Numbered from the stretch's first letter, positions 36,611 to 45,792 are shown. The stretch is DNA of 64,000 nucleotides from Verrucomicrobiota bacterium (GCA_030830965.1 JAURLX010000010.1:1-64000); one strand, 5' to 3'. Numbers and translations are program-made. The notes: generated by a model not told the origin, from the letters alone.

Positions 36611-38716
36611 TCAAGCCAGCCCGTCCCGCACGAGGAGGGCCTCGGGGTCGAGGTCGCGGCCCATGAAGTCCCGGAAAAGCTTCTCCGCCGGCTCGGAGTT
36701 CCCCTTGGCAAGGATGCGCGTCCGGAGCTCCCGGCCCGTCCGGGCGTTCAGGACGCCCTCGGCGAGGAACCGCGTGAAGGCGTCGGCCTCGAGGGCCTCG
36801 GCCCACTTGTACGAATAATAACCCGCGGCGTAGCCCGTGGCCTCGGAGAAGAGATGATTGAACCGGCGTGCCATGGCCGGGCCCCGGCGGCTCGTGCGGG
36901 CCTGCCAGTCGGCGAAGTCTTCGTTCCAATGGGCGTCCAGGTCGCGGCCACGGAGCTCCTCGGCCCGGATGTGCAGGTCGAGGTCGAGCTTGGAGAACGC
37001 CAGCTGGCGCATGCAGACCGAGGCCGAGCGGAAATTGGCGGCGGCGTCGAGCTTGGCCAAGAGGTCCGACGGCAGCGGGGCGCCGGTCTCGTGATGGCGC
37101 GCAAAGACGGCGAGGGATTCCTCCTCCCAACACCAGTTCTCGAGGATCTGCGAAGGCAGCTCGACGAAGTCCCAGGCGACGCGCACGCCGGAGAGGGATT
37201 CGACCTCGACCTCGCTGAGGAGGTGGTGGAGCAGGTGTCCGAACTCGTGGAAGACCGTGGTGACCTCGTCGTGGTTGAGCAGCGCCTGCCTGCCGGCGAC
37301 GGGCGGCGTGAAGTTGCCGCACATCAGGCCGAGGTGCGGGGCGAAGGAGCCGTCGGCGCGCGGTCCGCCGGTACGGAAGAAATTCATCCAGGCCCCTCCC
37401 CGCTTCGATTCGCGCGGGAACCAGTCGGTATAGAAGGAGCCCAGCAGTCGGTCGCCGTCGCGCACCTCGTAGAAGCGGACCTCGGGGTGCCAGACGCAGA
37501 TCGGGGCACCCTCGGCGCGGGGCTCGGCGGCGCGGACGACGGTCTTGGCGCCGGTGGCCTGGTCGACATGGAAGGTGTCACGGGCGACGACCTGGATGCC
37601 GAAGAGGCCGCCGAAGAGACGGAACATGCCGGCGATCACGCCGTCGACCGGGAACCACGGACGCAGGGCTTCGTCGTCGAAATCATATTTCTCCCGGCGC
37701 ATCTTCTCGGACCAATACCCGAATTCCCACGGATGCAGCGGCCGGACCGCGTCGCCCGCCTTCGAAGCGCGGTACTGCTCGAGCTCGACGCCCTCGGCCA
37801 GGAACTTCGGGCGGATGCGCCGGCCGATGTCCTCGATGAACCTCAGCGCCGTCTCGCCCGTGCGGGCCATGCGACGGGCCGTGGTGAAGTCGGCGAAGTG
37901 CTGCTTGCCCAGCAGGCGGGCCTTCTCGTGGCGCAAGGCCAGGATCTCGCCGACCAGCGCGGTGTTGTCCCACGGCGCCTTCAGGCCGACCTGGCCAAGG
38001 CCTTCCCAGCACAGACGACGCAGGTCCTCGTCCTCGGCGTACTGCAGCACCGGGAAGACGGAGGGCGAATGCAGCGTGAAGCGCCAGGCCTCGGGCCTGC
38101 CCTTCGCGGTCGCGGCCTGCTTCGCCGCGGCGAGCGCGCTGGCCGGCAGGCCGGCGAGGCGCTTTTCGTCATCGATGAAGTGCTCCCAGGCGTTGGTGGA
38201 ATCCAGGACGTTCTCGGAATACTTCTGCGTCTTCTCCGCAAGGTCGGCGTTGAGCTTGGCCAGGCGTTCCTTTCCTTCGACCGGCAGGTCGGCGCCGTTC
38301 TCCATGAAGTCGGCCATGGTCTCCTCGAGGAAACGCCGGCGGACGCCGGTCAGGGCCTTGGCGTCGTCCGTGGCCGCGTAGACCTTGAAGACCGACCAAA
38401 GCCCGGGATCGAGCGTGAGCGAGGTGAAGAACGCGGTGACCTCGGGCATCATCGCGTTGTAGGCCTTGCGCAGCTCAGGCGAGTTGAGGACGGAGTCGAG
38501 GTGCGAGACCAGGCCCCAGGCACGGGTGAGCTCGCGCGTGGCCCGCTCGAAACCGAGGAGGACTTCATCGTAGGTCAGACGCGAGGGGGGGAGCGACTTG
38601 AAGACCTCGACCGCCGAACGTGCGCGGCGCAGGGCCTCGCGGACGTCGGGCTCGACCTGCTCGGGGCGCAGCCGGCTCCAGTCGAAGAGGAACGCGTCGT
38701 CCAGGAAGGGGTGCAT
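36611..38716 (-). CDS. M3-family zinc oligopeptidase (PrlC/Dcp-like)
   Basis: 701-residue cytoplasmic metallopeptidase that degrades short peptides. The zinc motif HEFGHLLHHLLSE is near residue 480, and the third ligand region ILENWCWEEESL follows. The N-terminal part has the helical M3 fold (WGLVSHLDSVLNSPELRKAYN), and GYAAGYYSYKWAEALEADAF is the conserved C-terminal block. The chosen ATG has TTGCTG (38751-38746) and CATCCT (38729-38724) upstream at leaderless spacing. Confidence 0.93.
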   Translation of the reverse strand: MHPFLDDAFLFDWSRLRPEQVEPDVREALRRARSAVEVFKSLPPSRLTYDEVLLGFERATRELTRAWGLVSHLDSVLNSPELRKAYNAMMPEVTAFFTSLTLDPGLWSVFKVYAATDDAKALTGVRRRFLEETMADFMENGADLPVEGKERLAKLNADLAEKTQKYSENVLDSTNAWEHFIDDEKRLAGLPASALAAAKQAATAKGRPEAWRFTLHSPSVFPVLQYAEDEDLRRLCWEGLGQVGLKAPWDNTALVGEILALRHEKARLLGKQHFADFTTARRMARTGETALRFIEDIGRRIRPKFLAEGVELEQYRASKAGDAVRPLHPWEFGYWSEKMRREKYDFDDEALRPWFPVDGVIAGMFRLFGGLFGIQVVARDTFHVDQATGAKTVVRAAEPRAEGAPICVWHPEVRFYEVRDGDRLLGSFYTDWFPRESKRGGAWMNFFRTGGPRADGSFAPHLGLMCGNFTPPVAGRQALLNHDEVTTVFHEFGHLLHHLLSEVEVESLSGVRVAWDFVELPSQILENWCWEEESLAVFARHHETGAPLPSDLLAKLDAAANFRSASVCMRQLAFSKLDLDLHIRAEELRGRDLDAHWNEDFADWQARTSRRGPAMARRFNHLFSEATGYAAGYYSYKWAEALEADAFTRFLAEGVLNARTGRELRTRILAKGNSEPAEKLFRDFMGRDLDPEALLVRDGLA

Positions 38717-38723
38717 GCGGCGC

Positions 38724-38751
38724 AGGATGCCCCTTGGCCCCGGTCCAGCAA
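38724..38751 (-). promoter_or_regulatory. Promoter of the M3 peptidase gene
   Basis: On the minus strand TTGCTG, 16 bp spacer, CATCCT, then 7 nt to the ATG at 38716. No Shine-Dalgarno sequence is present. Confidence 0.45.
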
Positions 38752-38788
38752 GTTCGCAGGCGGGATTGTGGGGCGCCCGGGAGCGGGC

Positions 38789-38818
38789 TTGCGGGAGGGG
38801 GCGCCCACGCCCCATTCT
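38789..38818 (+). promoter_or_regulatory. Promoter of the bifunctional-nuclease gene
   Basis: TTGCGG (38789-38794), 18 bp spacer, CATTCT (38813-38818), then 5 nt to the ATG at 38824. Confidence 0.4.
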
Positions 38819-38823
38819 GCGTC

Positions 38824-39267
38824 ATGAACGCCGAAGAGGCAGTGCCCGTGCAGTCCATCGAGGTGGCGCCCGTCCAGGGGGCCGCGGCCGTGTTCCTCGT
38901 GACCCCGCTCAAGACGATTGTCATCCAGGTCGACCCAGCCGTCGGGGAGGCCCTGCAGTCCTCGCTGGCGGGCCGCCTGTCCGAACGCCCCATGTCGCAC
39001 GACCTGATGCTGCACCTCCTGCTGGGGCTCGAGGCCGCCGTCTCACACGTCGCCGTGGTGGGCGTGAAGGACGGGGTCTTCTACGCCCGCGTTCTGGTCG
39101 CGCAGGACGGGCCCGTCGCGCGCAAGGTCGCGGAGGTCGATGCCCGGCCGAGCGACGCGCTGGTGCTCGCGGTCAAGGCCAAGCGTCCCGTCTTCATCGC
39201 CCGCGCGGTGCTCGAGGCCTGTGAGGACATGTCGGCCCAACTGGCGAAGCTCCGTAAGCAGGCGTGA
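38824..39267 (+). CDS. Bifunctional nuclease-domain protein (DUF151)
   Basis: 147-residue protein of the BFN/DUF151 family, which in some organisms has RNase and DNase activity. Typical segments are FLVTPLKTIVIQVDPAVGEAL, RPMSHDLMLHLL, VGVKDGVFYARVLVAQDG and DARPSDALVLAVKAKRPVF (the conserved DARPSDA.AL). It shares GTGA with the dus gene, so they are coupled. The cellular role is not established in this phylum. Confidence 0.9.
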   Translation: MNAEEAVPVQSIEVAPVQGAAAVFLVTPLKTIVIQVDPAVGEALQSSLAGRLSERPMSHDLMLHLLLGLEAAVSHVAVVGVKDGVFYARVLVAQDGPVARKVAEVDARPSDALVLAVKAKRPVFIARAVLEACEDMSAQLAKLRKQA

Positions 39268-40325
39268 GGCCGGCGCTCCCCCAGCCCGCCGTCGAAGGTA
39301 CGCGCCCTTCGGTGCTCGCACCGATGCAGGACGTGACCACAACCGCCTTCATGCGCGTCATCGGCCGGCGCGGAGCGCCCGACTGGTTCGTGACCGAATA
39401 CTTCCGGGTGCACGAGAGCTCGACGCCTGAGAAGCACATCGTCGACTCCGTCGTCAACCACGGCACCGGCCGGCCCGTGTTCGCGCAGCTCATCGGAGAG
39501 GACACGCCCCACATGCTGCGCACGGTCCGGGAGCTGCTAAGGCTCCCCGTCGCCGGGATCGACCTCAACATGGGCTGCCCGGCGCCCAAGGTCTACCGGA
39601 AGAACGTCGGGGGCGGCCTGCTCCGCGATCCGGCGAAGGTCGACGAGCTGGTGGGGGCGCTCCGGCAGGCCATCCCCGGTCTCTTCACGGTGAAGATGCG
39701 CATCGGGTTCGACGGCACGCAGCGGTTCGACGAGCTGCTGGCCGTCCTCGCCCGCCACCAGGTCGACCTGGTGACCGTCCACGGGCGCACGGTGAAGGGG
39801 CTCTACTGGTCCGAGGTCGACTACTCCGCCATCGCGCACGCCGTCCGCTCCCTGCCCTGTCCCGTCATCGCCAACGGCGACGTGGCCAGCGCCGCGAAGG
39901 CCTCCCGGCTGCTCGAGGAGACGGGCGCCCGTGGGATGATGATGGGGCGGCACGCCATCCGGAACCCCTGGATCTTCGCGCAGTGGCGCGACCTACAGCT
40001 AGGACGGGCGCCATTCCGTCCCGTCCTGGCCGACGTGCGCGACTATGTGCAGGACCTCGCCGACCATTGCTGCGACCAGGCCATGACCTCCGAGCAGCGG
40101 GCGGGGCGCCTCAAGAAGTTCCTCAACTTCATAGGACTCGGGGTGGACGCCGACGGGGCCTTCCTCCACGAGATGCGTCGCTGCTCCAACATGGAGGAAC
40201 TGCTCGCATGCTGCGACCGGAGGCTGCTGCAGGGCGGACGCGGCGCGGAGCCCTATGCGGACGAGCCCTACCGGGGGCTGGTGGCCCGGCCGACCCGCGA
40301 GACGCAGCAGGGCTGCGAGCTCTGA
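39264..40325 (+). CDS. dus: tRNA-dihydrouridine synthase
   Basis: 353-residue FMN-dependent enzyme that reduces uridines in the tRNA D-loop. LAPMQDVTTTAFMRVIGRRG is the FMN-binding start. DLNMGCPAPKVYRKNVGGGLL holds the catalytic Cys. VKMRIGFD, VTVHGRTVKGLY and GMMMGRHAIRNPWIF complete the barrel. A helical domain ends the protein. The GTG start overlaps the previous stop by 4 bp. Which uridine it modifies (DusA, B or C type) cannot be assigned with certainty; the sequence looks DusB-like. Confidence 0.93.
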   Translation: MRPALPQPAVEGTRPSVLAPMQDVTTTAFMRVIGRRGAPDWFVTEYFRVHESSTPEKHIVDSVVNHGTGRPVFAQLIGEDTPHMLRTVRELLRLPVAGIDLNMGCPAPKVYRKNVGGGLLRDPAKVDELVGALRQAIPGLFTVKMRIGFDGTQRFDELLAVLARHQVDLVTVHGRTVKGLYWSEVDYSAIAHAVRSLPCPVIANGDVASAAKASRLLEETGARGMMMGRHAIRNPWIFAQWRDLQLGRAPFRPVLADVRDYVQDLADHCCDQAMTSEQRAGRLKKFLNFIGLGVDADGAFLHEMRRCSNMEELLACCDRRLLQGGRGAEPYADEPYRGLVARPTRETQQGCEL

Positions 40326-41018
40326 TCAGCGGAGCGAGGCGCGCAGGCGTCGCTCACGCGAAAGGAACAGCAGCAACGGACCGCCGACCACGAGCAGCGA
40401 CCAGAGTCCGAGGGCTAGGGCGTAGAAAGTGCCCAGGGCACATTGGCAGGCCTGCTTGCGACGCAGCACGAGATACCAGGGCAGGCAGAGCGCGAGTCCG
40501 ACGGCGGAGCCCTTCACAGAACGGGCGACAAACCGCTCCAGCCCATCCGCGTCCTTGGAGCTGCGATGGAGCAGGACCGGTATCCAGACCGCCCAGGAGA
40601 CCACCCAGACGCCGAATGCGCCCAGGAGGCAGGATGCGGCGTCGAACCTTCTGGGGTCGACCGAGGGAAGGTAGTAGGCGACGTCGATCAGGGCGAAGAC
40701 CGGCAGGGCGATGAGCAGCCCTCCAAGGAAGGCGGCTCCGGCGACCCTTGGGAGCAACGCAGAAGCACGGGCCGGAGCGGGATTCACCGGCAGCGGAACG
40801 GACACCAGCACGGACTGGGCGAAGGCGAGGATCCAGACGACGGCCGGCAACAGAAACTCCCAGGGGTCCTCGACGGAAAGATAATGCATGCCGAGCAGCC
40901 GATCGGCCCTTAGCACGCCGATGTCCCACATGAACAGGCCGATGATAAGCCAGAACAGGCCGTTGAAAAGGAAAGCCAGCGGGATGGATAGGAGAAACGC
41001 GCGGAGGACAGCGTTCAT
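40326..41018 (-). CDS. Unrecognised multi-pass membrane protein
   Basis: About 230 residues with roughly six predicted membrane helices (for example AFLLSIPLAFLFNGLFWLIIG and WSLLVVGGPLLLFLS). There is one Cys pair in KQACQCALG. I do not recognise the family. There is no gap to the convergent dus gene. The ATG at 41018 is chosen because the preceding in-frame codons do not look like signal or membrane sequence. Function cannot be assigned. Confidence 0.55.
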   Translation of the reverse strand: MNAVLRAFLLSIPLAFLFNGLFWLIIGLFMWDIGVLRADRLLGMHYLSVEDPWEFLLPAVVWILAFAQSVLVSVPLPVNPAPARASALLPRVAGAAFLGGLLIALPVFALIDVAYYLPSVDPRRFDAASCLLGAFGVWVVSWAVWIPVLLHRSSKDADGLERFVARSVKGSAVGLALCLPWYLVLRRKQACQCALGTFYALALGLWSLLVVGGPLLLFLSRERRLRASLR

Positions 41019-41079
41019 GAACGGGACGTGGAAAGCATGCTCCGGCCCGGGACAGTTGCCATCCAAAAGCCCCCGCCCC

Positions 41080-41107
41080 TTGACTCCGGCCGTCCGGCCC
41101 CGAAAAT
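41080..41107 (+). promoter_or_regulatory. Promoter of the A-type carrier/msrB pair
   Basis: TTGACT (41080-41085), 16 bp spacer, GAAAAT (41102-41107), then 6 nt to the ATG at 41114. This is one of the best consensus matches in the window; AAGGA lies between the box and the ATG. Confidence 0.5.
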
Positions 41108-41113
41108 AAGGAC

Positions 41114-41428
41114 ATGATCCATCTGACGCCCGAAGCCGCCGCCCAGATACGGACCCTCCATGCCAAGCAGGATCCCGCCACCCTCCTCCGCGTCCTCGTC
41201 GAGGCCGGCGGATGCTCCGGCTTCGAATACGGCATGTCCTTCGACGCCCGCAAGGACGGCGACCTGGAGTTCGAAAGCCAGGGCGTACGCATGCTCATCG
41301 ACCCCGCCAGCCATGCCTATCTGGACGGATCCACCGTGCACTTCGACGACGGCCTGCACGGCAAGGGCTTCGAAGTCCGCAACCCCAACGCCAGCAGCAC
41401 CTGCGGCTGCGGCAAATCCTTCAGCTGA
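41114..41428 (+). CDS. A-type iron-sulfur carrier (ErpA/IscA family)
   Basis: 104-residue HesB/IscA-type protein that carries Fe-S clusters to target enzymes. The three cluster cysteines are present: Cys34 in AGGCSGFEY, and Cys97 and Cys99 in [11 protein letters not shown]-type start ([12 protein letters not shown]) and [15 protein letters not shown] fit ErpA or SufA. It lies 2 bp before the secreted methionine sulfoxide reductase gene. No other isc or suf gene is nearby. Confidence 0.92.
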   Translation: MIHLTPEAAAQIRTLHAKQDPATLLRVLVEAGGCSGFEYGMSFDARKDGDLEFESQGVRMLIDPASHAYLDGSTVHFDDGLHGKGFEVRNPNASSTCGCGKSFS

Positions 41429-41430
41429 CC

Positions 41431-41991
41431 ATGAGCCCCGCCCTGCCCCTCGCCCTGCTGCTCGCCCTCACCCTCACCGCCAAGGAACCTGTCAAGCCCG
41501 TGGAAACCGAGAACGAGAAAGTCCCCGCCGGCAAAGTCCGCGTCACCCCGGATGACGGCAAGGGAGGCGTCGGCAAGCCCGCGGTCGTCGACAAGGTCGT
41601 GAAGTCCGACGCCGAGTGGCAAGCGCTCCTCCCGCCGGAGACCTACCGGATCCTGCGGGCCAAGGGGACCGAGCGCCCTTTCTGCGGCAACCTGCTCGAC
41701 AACAAGAAGCACGGCACCTACCACTGCGTCGGCTGCGAGCTCCCGCTTTTCTCCTCCGACTCGAAGTTCAACTCCGGCACCGGCTGGCCGAGCTTCTTCC
41801 GTCCGGTCTCGAAATACAACGTGGCAACCATCGAGGACCGCAGCCACGGCATGACCCGCACCGAGATCCTCTGCGCCCGATGCGACGGGCACCTCGGACA
41901 TGTCTTCGAGGACGGGCCGCCGCCCACCGGACTGCGCTACTGCCTGAACTCCGAATCGCTGAAGTTCAAGGAGCTCAAGCCGGCCAAGTGA
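41431..41991 (+). CDS. msrB: Peptide-methionine (R)-S-oxide reductase MsrB, exported
   Basis: 186-residue enzyme that repairs methionine-R-sulfoxide in proteins. A signal peptide ([17 protein letters not shown]) and a 45-residue linker precede the catalytic domain, so it should work in the periplasm. [15 protein letters not shown] and [19 protein letters not shown] are family landmarks. Cys pairs CVGC and CARC bind zinc. The catalytic Cys is in [13 protein letters not shown]. The periplasmic electron donor is not visible nearby, though a thioredoxin gene is found at 54357. Confidence 0.94.
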   Translation: MSPALPLALLLALTLTAKEPVKPVETENEKVPAGKVRVTPDDGKGGVGKPAVVDKVVKSDAEWQALLPPETYRILRAKGTERPFCGNLLDNKKHGTYHCVGCELPLFSSDSKFNSGTGWPSFFRPVSKYNVATIEDRSHGMTRTEILCARCDGHLGHVFEDGPPPTGLRYCLNSESLKFKELKPAK

Positions 41992-41994
41992 CGC

Positions 41995-43140
41995 TCAGCG
42001 CCGGCGCGAGGCGCCGCGCGACGACGTCCTGCGTTTCGCGGCGGGCTTTCGGCGAGACGCCTTCACGACCTTGCGTACGGCGGCCTTGACGACGGGCTTA
42101 CGGCGAGCGCGAGCGGGCCTGGCGCGGGGCGTCCGGAGCGAGGGCAGCCCCCCGCCGCGGACGGCCTTCCAGACCGACTCCTTGAACGCCTCAAGCCCGG
42201 CGCCGTCGTGGCACGAGATGGCCAGTGCGCCCGCCGGGACCTTCTTCCCGAAGACCTTCAGGTTCGCGGCCGCCGCGGGCAGATCCATCTTGTTGGCGAC
42301 CACGAGGCGCGGCTTCGCCGCGAGCACGGGCGAGTAGAGGCGGAGCTCCCGTTCCAGTACCTTGAAGTCGTCCCACGGACGGCGACCGTCATGGCCGGCC
42401 ATGTCGATCAGGAAGACGAGCAGCGAGCAGCGCTCGATGTGACGCAGGAACTGGTGACCCAGCCCGCGGTTCTCGTGCGCCCCCTCGATGAGTCCGGGAA
42501 TATCCGCCATCACGACGCGGCCGTGGCGGTCCTGGTACTCGATGACGCCCACGTTCACATGCAGGGTGGTGAAGGGATAGGGCGCGGTGCGCGGACGGGC
42601 GGCGGTGATGAGGTTGGTGAGCGTCGACTTGCCCGCGTTGGGGAAACCGACCAGCCCGACGTCGGCGATCGTCTTGAGCACCAGGCGGAAAGTCCCCGTC
42701 TCTCCCGGCTGGCCGGGCGTGCTGCGGCGAGGAGCCTGGTTGACCGAGCTCTTGAAGTTCATGTTGCCCAGCCCGCCGCGGCCGCCGGCCAGCAGGACGA
42801 CTTTCTCGCCATGCTCGGTCAGCTCGGCCACCAGACGGCCCGAGCCCTCCTCGAGCACCTGCGTCCCGGGAGGCACGGGGAGGATCAGGTCGGCTCCGTC
42901 GGGGCCGGCGCACTGGCGGCCCATGCCGGGCGTGCCGTTCCTGGCCGAGCGGTGGGGCTGCCACCGATAGCTCTCGAGGTCGCCCTCATTACGGTCGCAG
43001 CGCAGCACGACGTCCCCGCCCTTGCCGCCGTTGCCGCCGTCGGGACCGCCCTTGGGGATGAACTTCTCGCGACGGAAGCTGACGCACCCGTGGCCGCCGT
43101 CGCCGGCACGCAGGATGACCTTGGCCTCGTCGATGAACAT
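41995..43140 (-). CDS. obg: GTPase Obg/CgtA with basic C-terminal tail
   Basis: 381-residue ribosome-assembly GTPase. The glycine-rich Obg domain (GDGGHGCVSFRREKFIPKGG and following) occupies residues 1-158. The G domain has GFPNAGKSTL, DIPGLIEGAHENRGLG and VVANKMDLP. After the G domain the usual OCT domain is absent. Instead the last 40 or so residues are almost all Arg, Lys, Ala, Pro and Ser (for example RKPVVKAAVRKVVKASRRK). Such a tail may touch rRNA. It is located downstream of the ABC transporter genes on the same strand with a 49 bp gap. Confidence 0.94.
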   Translation of the reverse strand: MFIDEAKVILRAGDGGHGCVSFRREKFIPKGGPDGGNGGKGGDVVLRCDRNEGDLESYRWQPHRSARNGTPGMGRQCAGPDGADLILPVPPGTQVLEEGSGRLVAELTEHGEKVVLLAGGRGGLGNMNFKSSVNQAPRRSTPGQPGETGTFRLVLKTIADVGLVGFPNAGKSTLTNLITAARPRTAPYPFTTLHVNVGVIEYQDRHGRVVMADIPGLIEGAHENRGLGHQFLRHIERCSLLVFLIDMAGHDGRRPWDDFKVLERELRLYSPVLAAKPRLVVANKMDLPAAAANLKVFGKKVPAGALAISCHDGAGLEAFKESVWKAVRGGGLPSLRTPRARPARARRKPVVKAAVRKVVKASRRKPAAKRRTSSRGASRRR

Positions 43141-43189
43141 GCGCGGAAGGTGGGGAGGTCGACCGCGAGGGTCGAGCCGTAAAGGGCGC

Positions 43190-43960
43190 TCAGCGCTCGA
43201 GGCCCCGCGAGCGGCGCAGCCATCGCTCGGCGGGAGCGAAGAAGGCGAGGTCGGCGAGGAAGCCGACCAGCATGATGACGCCCATCACGCCCATGACCTG
43301 GTCCATGCGCAGCAGCTCGCGGCCGGCATGCAGGAGAGAGCCCAGCCCGAAGCCCGAGAGGATGACGACGAAGATCTCCGCCGCCATCAGCGAACGCCAG
43401 GCGAAGGCCCAGCCCTGCTTCAGGCCGCTGATGATGCCCGGGAGGGCGGCGGGCAGCACCACGTTCATCCACAGATGGACACCGCCGGACCCCATCGTCT
43501 GGGCGGCCCGCAGGTAGAGAGGCTGCACATTGAGGACCGACTCCCGTACGGTGGCGACGACGGCCCACAGCGTGCCCATGACCACGACGAAGACGACGGC
43601 GGACTCCTCAGGTCCGAACCAGAGCAGCGCCAGGGGAACCCAGCAGACCGAAGGCAGCGTCTGCAGCCCCAGCGCGATAACGCCGACCGTGTCGTTGATC
43701 CAGCGCACGCGGGCGCACAGGGCTCCGAGCGGGATACCGACGAGGCCGCCGATGACGAAGCCGAGGGCGAGACGGCGGACCGTGACCACGGTGGCAGAGA
43801 GAAGCTCCCCGCTCAGGAGGCCCTCCCAGCACCATTCCAGGACGTGCGAAGGCGAGGGGAAGAGCAGCTCGTCGGCCCGGCCGGAGCGCACGGCCCATTC
43901 CCAGCCGCCGAGCAGCAGCGCGGCGAGCATGAACGGGATGAAAAGACGGGGGAGCCTCAT
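43190..43960 (-). CDS. ABC transporter permease, SsuC/TauC type
   Basis: 256 residues with about six membrane helices. The EAA loop recognised by the ATPase is at LRAAQTMGSGGVHLWMNVVLPAALPGIISGL, seen here as AAQTMGSGG and VVLPAALPGIISG. WAFAWRSLMAAEIF and GLGSLLHAGRE are typical of permeases for sulfonates, taurine, nitrate or thiamine precursors. Its start overlaps the ATPase stop by 4 bp. It pairs with the ATPase and binding protein upstream. Confidence 0.9.
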   Translation of the reverse strand: MRLPRLFIPFMLAALLLGGWEWAVRSGRADELLFPSPSHVLEWCWEGLLSGELLSATVVTVRRLALGFVIGGLVGIPLGALCARVRWINDTVGVIALGLQTLPSVCWVPLALLWFGPEESAVVFVVVMGTLWAVVATVRESVLNVQPLYLRAAQTMGSGGVHLWMNVVLPAALPGIISGLKQGWAFAWRSLMAAEIFVVILSGFGLGSLLHAGRELLRMDQVMGVMGVIMLVGFLADLAFFAPAERWLRRSRGLER

Positions 43961-44748
43961 TCGACGGAGCCTCCGGCGAGGTGGGAGGACAGGGATTCGG
44001 TGATCCGGGCGGCGACCTCCGCGAGCGCAGGATCGTTGATCCGGCGCGGACGAGGAAGGTCGACCTCGAAGACCTCCCTCACCCGGCCTGGATTGGGTGA
44101 AAGGAGCACCACCCGGTCGCCCAGGCAGACCGCCTCGCGGATATTGTGGGTCACGAGGACGATGGTCTTTCTCCGCTTGGTGAAGATGGCCTGGATGTCC
44201 CCGTAGATCTGGTCGCGCGTGAGCGCGTCGAGGGCCGAGAAAGGCTCGTCCATCAGGAGAACCCGGGGATTAGGGGCCAGCGCCCTGGCCAAGGCGACTC
44301 GCTGGCGCATGCCGCCGGAGAGCTCATGCGGACGCGCCTTCTCCTTGAGGCCCAGCCCGACGAGGTTGAGGTAGTGCCGGGCGGATTCACGACGCTCGTC
44401 ATCCGAGAGCCCCGGCTTGAGCCGCAGGCCGAACATGACGTTCTCCAGGACATTGAGCCAGGGGAACAACGCATCCTGCTGGAACATCACGAGCCGATCC
44501 CGGCCGGGCCCCCGAACGGGAGCCTCGGCCAGGCGGATCTCGCCCTCGTCGGGCAGCTCCAGGCCGGCCAGCAGCGAGAGCAGGGTCGATTTGCCGCAGC
44601 CGGAGGGCCCCACGAGGACGAGAAACTCGCCTTCGCGGACATCGATGGAGATGTCCTCGAGCGCGGTGACGCGGCCGGATGCGCCGTCAAAGCGCTTGGT
44701 GACATTGCGCAGCGTGAGGGCTGCGGGCGGGGAGCCGGGGGAGTCCAT
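43957..44748 (-). CDS. ABC transporter ATPase, SsuB/TauB type
   Basis: 263-residue nucleotide-binding subunit. Walker A is VGPSGCGKSTLLSLLAGLE, the Q-loop is VMFQQDALFPWLNVLEN, the signature is LSGGMRQRVALARALA, and Walker B is VLLMDEPFSALDALTR. The Q-loop with FPWL is typical of the nitrate/sulfonate/taurine subfamily. The ATG is 1 bp from the upstream stop of the binding-protein gene. It supplies energy for uptake by the permease that follows. Confidence 0.92.
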   Translation of the reverse strand: MDSPGSPPAALTLRNVTKRFDGASGRVTALEDISIDVREGEFLVLVGPSGCGKSTLLSLLAGLELPDEGEIRLAEAPVRGPGRDRLVMFQQDALFPWLNVLENVMFGLRLKPGLSDDERRESARHYLNLVGLGLKEKARPHELSGGMRQRVALARALAPNPRVLLMDEPFSALDALTRDQIYGDIQAIFTKRRKTIVLVTHNIREAVCLGDRVVLLSPNPGRVREVFEVDLPRPRRINDPALAEVAARITESLSSHLAGGSVE

Positions 44749-44749
44749 T

Positions 44750-45754
44750 TTAGCGGGCAAGGGTCTCCCTCTGCAGGCCCTCCAGGAGGGGACCGAGGGG
44801 GATGGATTCGCGCAGGAGTCCGGCGGAGACGGCGTCCGCCATCGACTTGCCGAGGCTCGCCTCCAGACGGGCGAGGCGGGCGGAGGCGGGCTCCGCACCA
44901 TCGAGACGAAACCGACGCAGGGCGGAGTCGAGGAGGGCGTCAGGCATGGGCTTCGAGCGTGTCTCTGCGGCGAGTCCGGCGGAGAGCAGACGGCGGTGCA
45001 GTCGCGAATCGGCGATGAGCCGGTCGCGTAGATGGAAATGCGAGCGGACGAACGCGCGGACATCCTCACCGCGCCGATCAAGGGCCGCGGTGGAGCAGGC
45101 GAGAACCGTGACGACGGACGCAGCGTCCTCGGTCACGACGACGCCGCCGAAGTCGGAGATCAGGCGGGAGACCCATGGCTCGACGGTCCAGGCGGCGTCG
45201 ACCTGGCCGCGGGCGAACAGCATCATCAGCTCGGGATTGGCGGCGGGTATCACCTGCGCGTCACCACCGGACAGCGTGATCTTCAACCCGGCAGACCTCA
45301 GCCAGGCCCGGGCGGAGACGTCCTGCGAGTTGCCAAGCTGGGGAGTCGCGACGCGACGGTCGCGAAAGTCGCCCGGCCCGCTGACATCCAGACCTTTCCT
45401 GGCCACGAGTGCATTGCCTCCCGTCGCCACCGGAGCCAGCAGTCGAAGCGACTTGCCGCGGGTTCGGACGTATCCGTTGAGCAAGGGTGAGGCGCCGACA
45501 TAGACCACGTCGACGGACCCGTTCAGCAGGGCCTCGATGGCGGAGGGACCGGCGTTGAAGCCTCTCCATTCGACATTCACCGGGTCAAGGTGCGGATCCC
45601 GCCAGCTACTGCCCTCCCGTTCCAACTGGCGGGCTGCGATGGCGGGAGAATGGGTCAGATTCGGGAAAAAGCCCACTCTGAGCACCTCGGCATTCAAGGA
45701 CGAAGCCAAGAGGGCAAGAATTGCCAGAAACGCCTTTAGATATGGAGAAAGCAC
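44750..45754 (-). CDS. ABC transporter binding protein, SsuA/TauA/NMT1-like
   Basis: 334-residue periplasmic protein. The signal peptide runs LKAFLAILALLASSLNA. The mature part has VGFFPNLTHSPAIAARQ, AIEALLNGSVDVVYVGASP, ATPQLGNSQDVSAR and ARGQVDAAWTVEPWVSRL, the layout of sulfonate, taurine and nitrate receptors. Sulfonate is favoured because a sulfatase gene is divergent from it, but this is only an association. The gene begins with GTG, with AAGGCGG about 10 nt upstream as ribosome binding site, one of few in the window. It is the first gene of the three-gene operon. Confidence 0.88.
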   Translation of the reverse strand: MLSPYLKAFLAILALLASSLNAEVLRVGFFPNLTHSPAIAARQLEREGSSWRDPHLDPVNVEWRGFNAGPSAIEALLNGSVDVVYVGASPLLNGYVRTRGKSLRLLAPVATGGNALVARKGLDVSGPGDFRDRRVATPQLGNSQDVSARAWLRSAGLKITLSGGDAQVIPAANPELMMLFARGQVDAAWTVEPWVSRLISDFGGVVVTEDAASVVTVLACSTAALDRRGEDVRAFVRSHFHLRDRLIADSRLHRRLLSAGLAAETRSKPMPDALLDSALRRFRLDGAEPASARLARLEASLGKSMADAVSAGLLRESIPLGPLLEGLQRETLAR

Positions 45755-45777
45755 GGGTATACCGCCTTAAAGTTGAT

Positions 45778-45792
45778 AAGATTACTAATCTT
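45778..45792. promoter_or_regulatory. Inverted repeat over the ABC operon -10 region
   Basis: AAGATT-ACT-AATCTT is a perfect 6-3-6 inverted repeat that covers the -10 region of the predicted minus-strand promoter (TTGCTT at 45815-45810, 16-17 bp spacer, then AAGAT). This is where a sulfur- or metal-responsive repressor could bind. The regulator is unknown. Confidence 0.4.

Noticed and set aside
36854-38827. 657-codon plus-strand frame opposite the M3 peptidase
   Set aside because: Shadow of a complete M3 peptidase with an intact HEFGH motif on the other strand.
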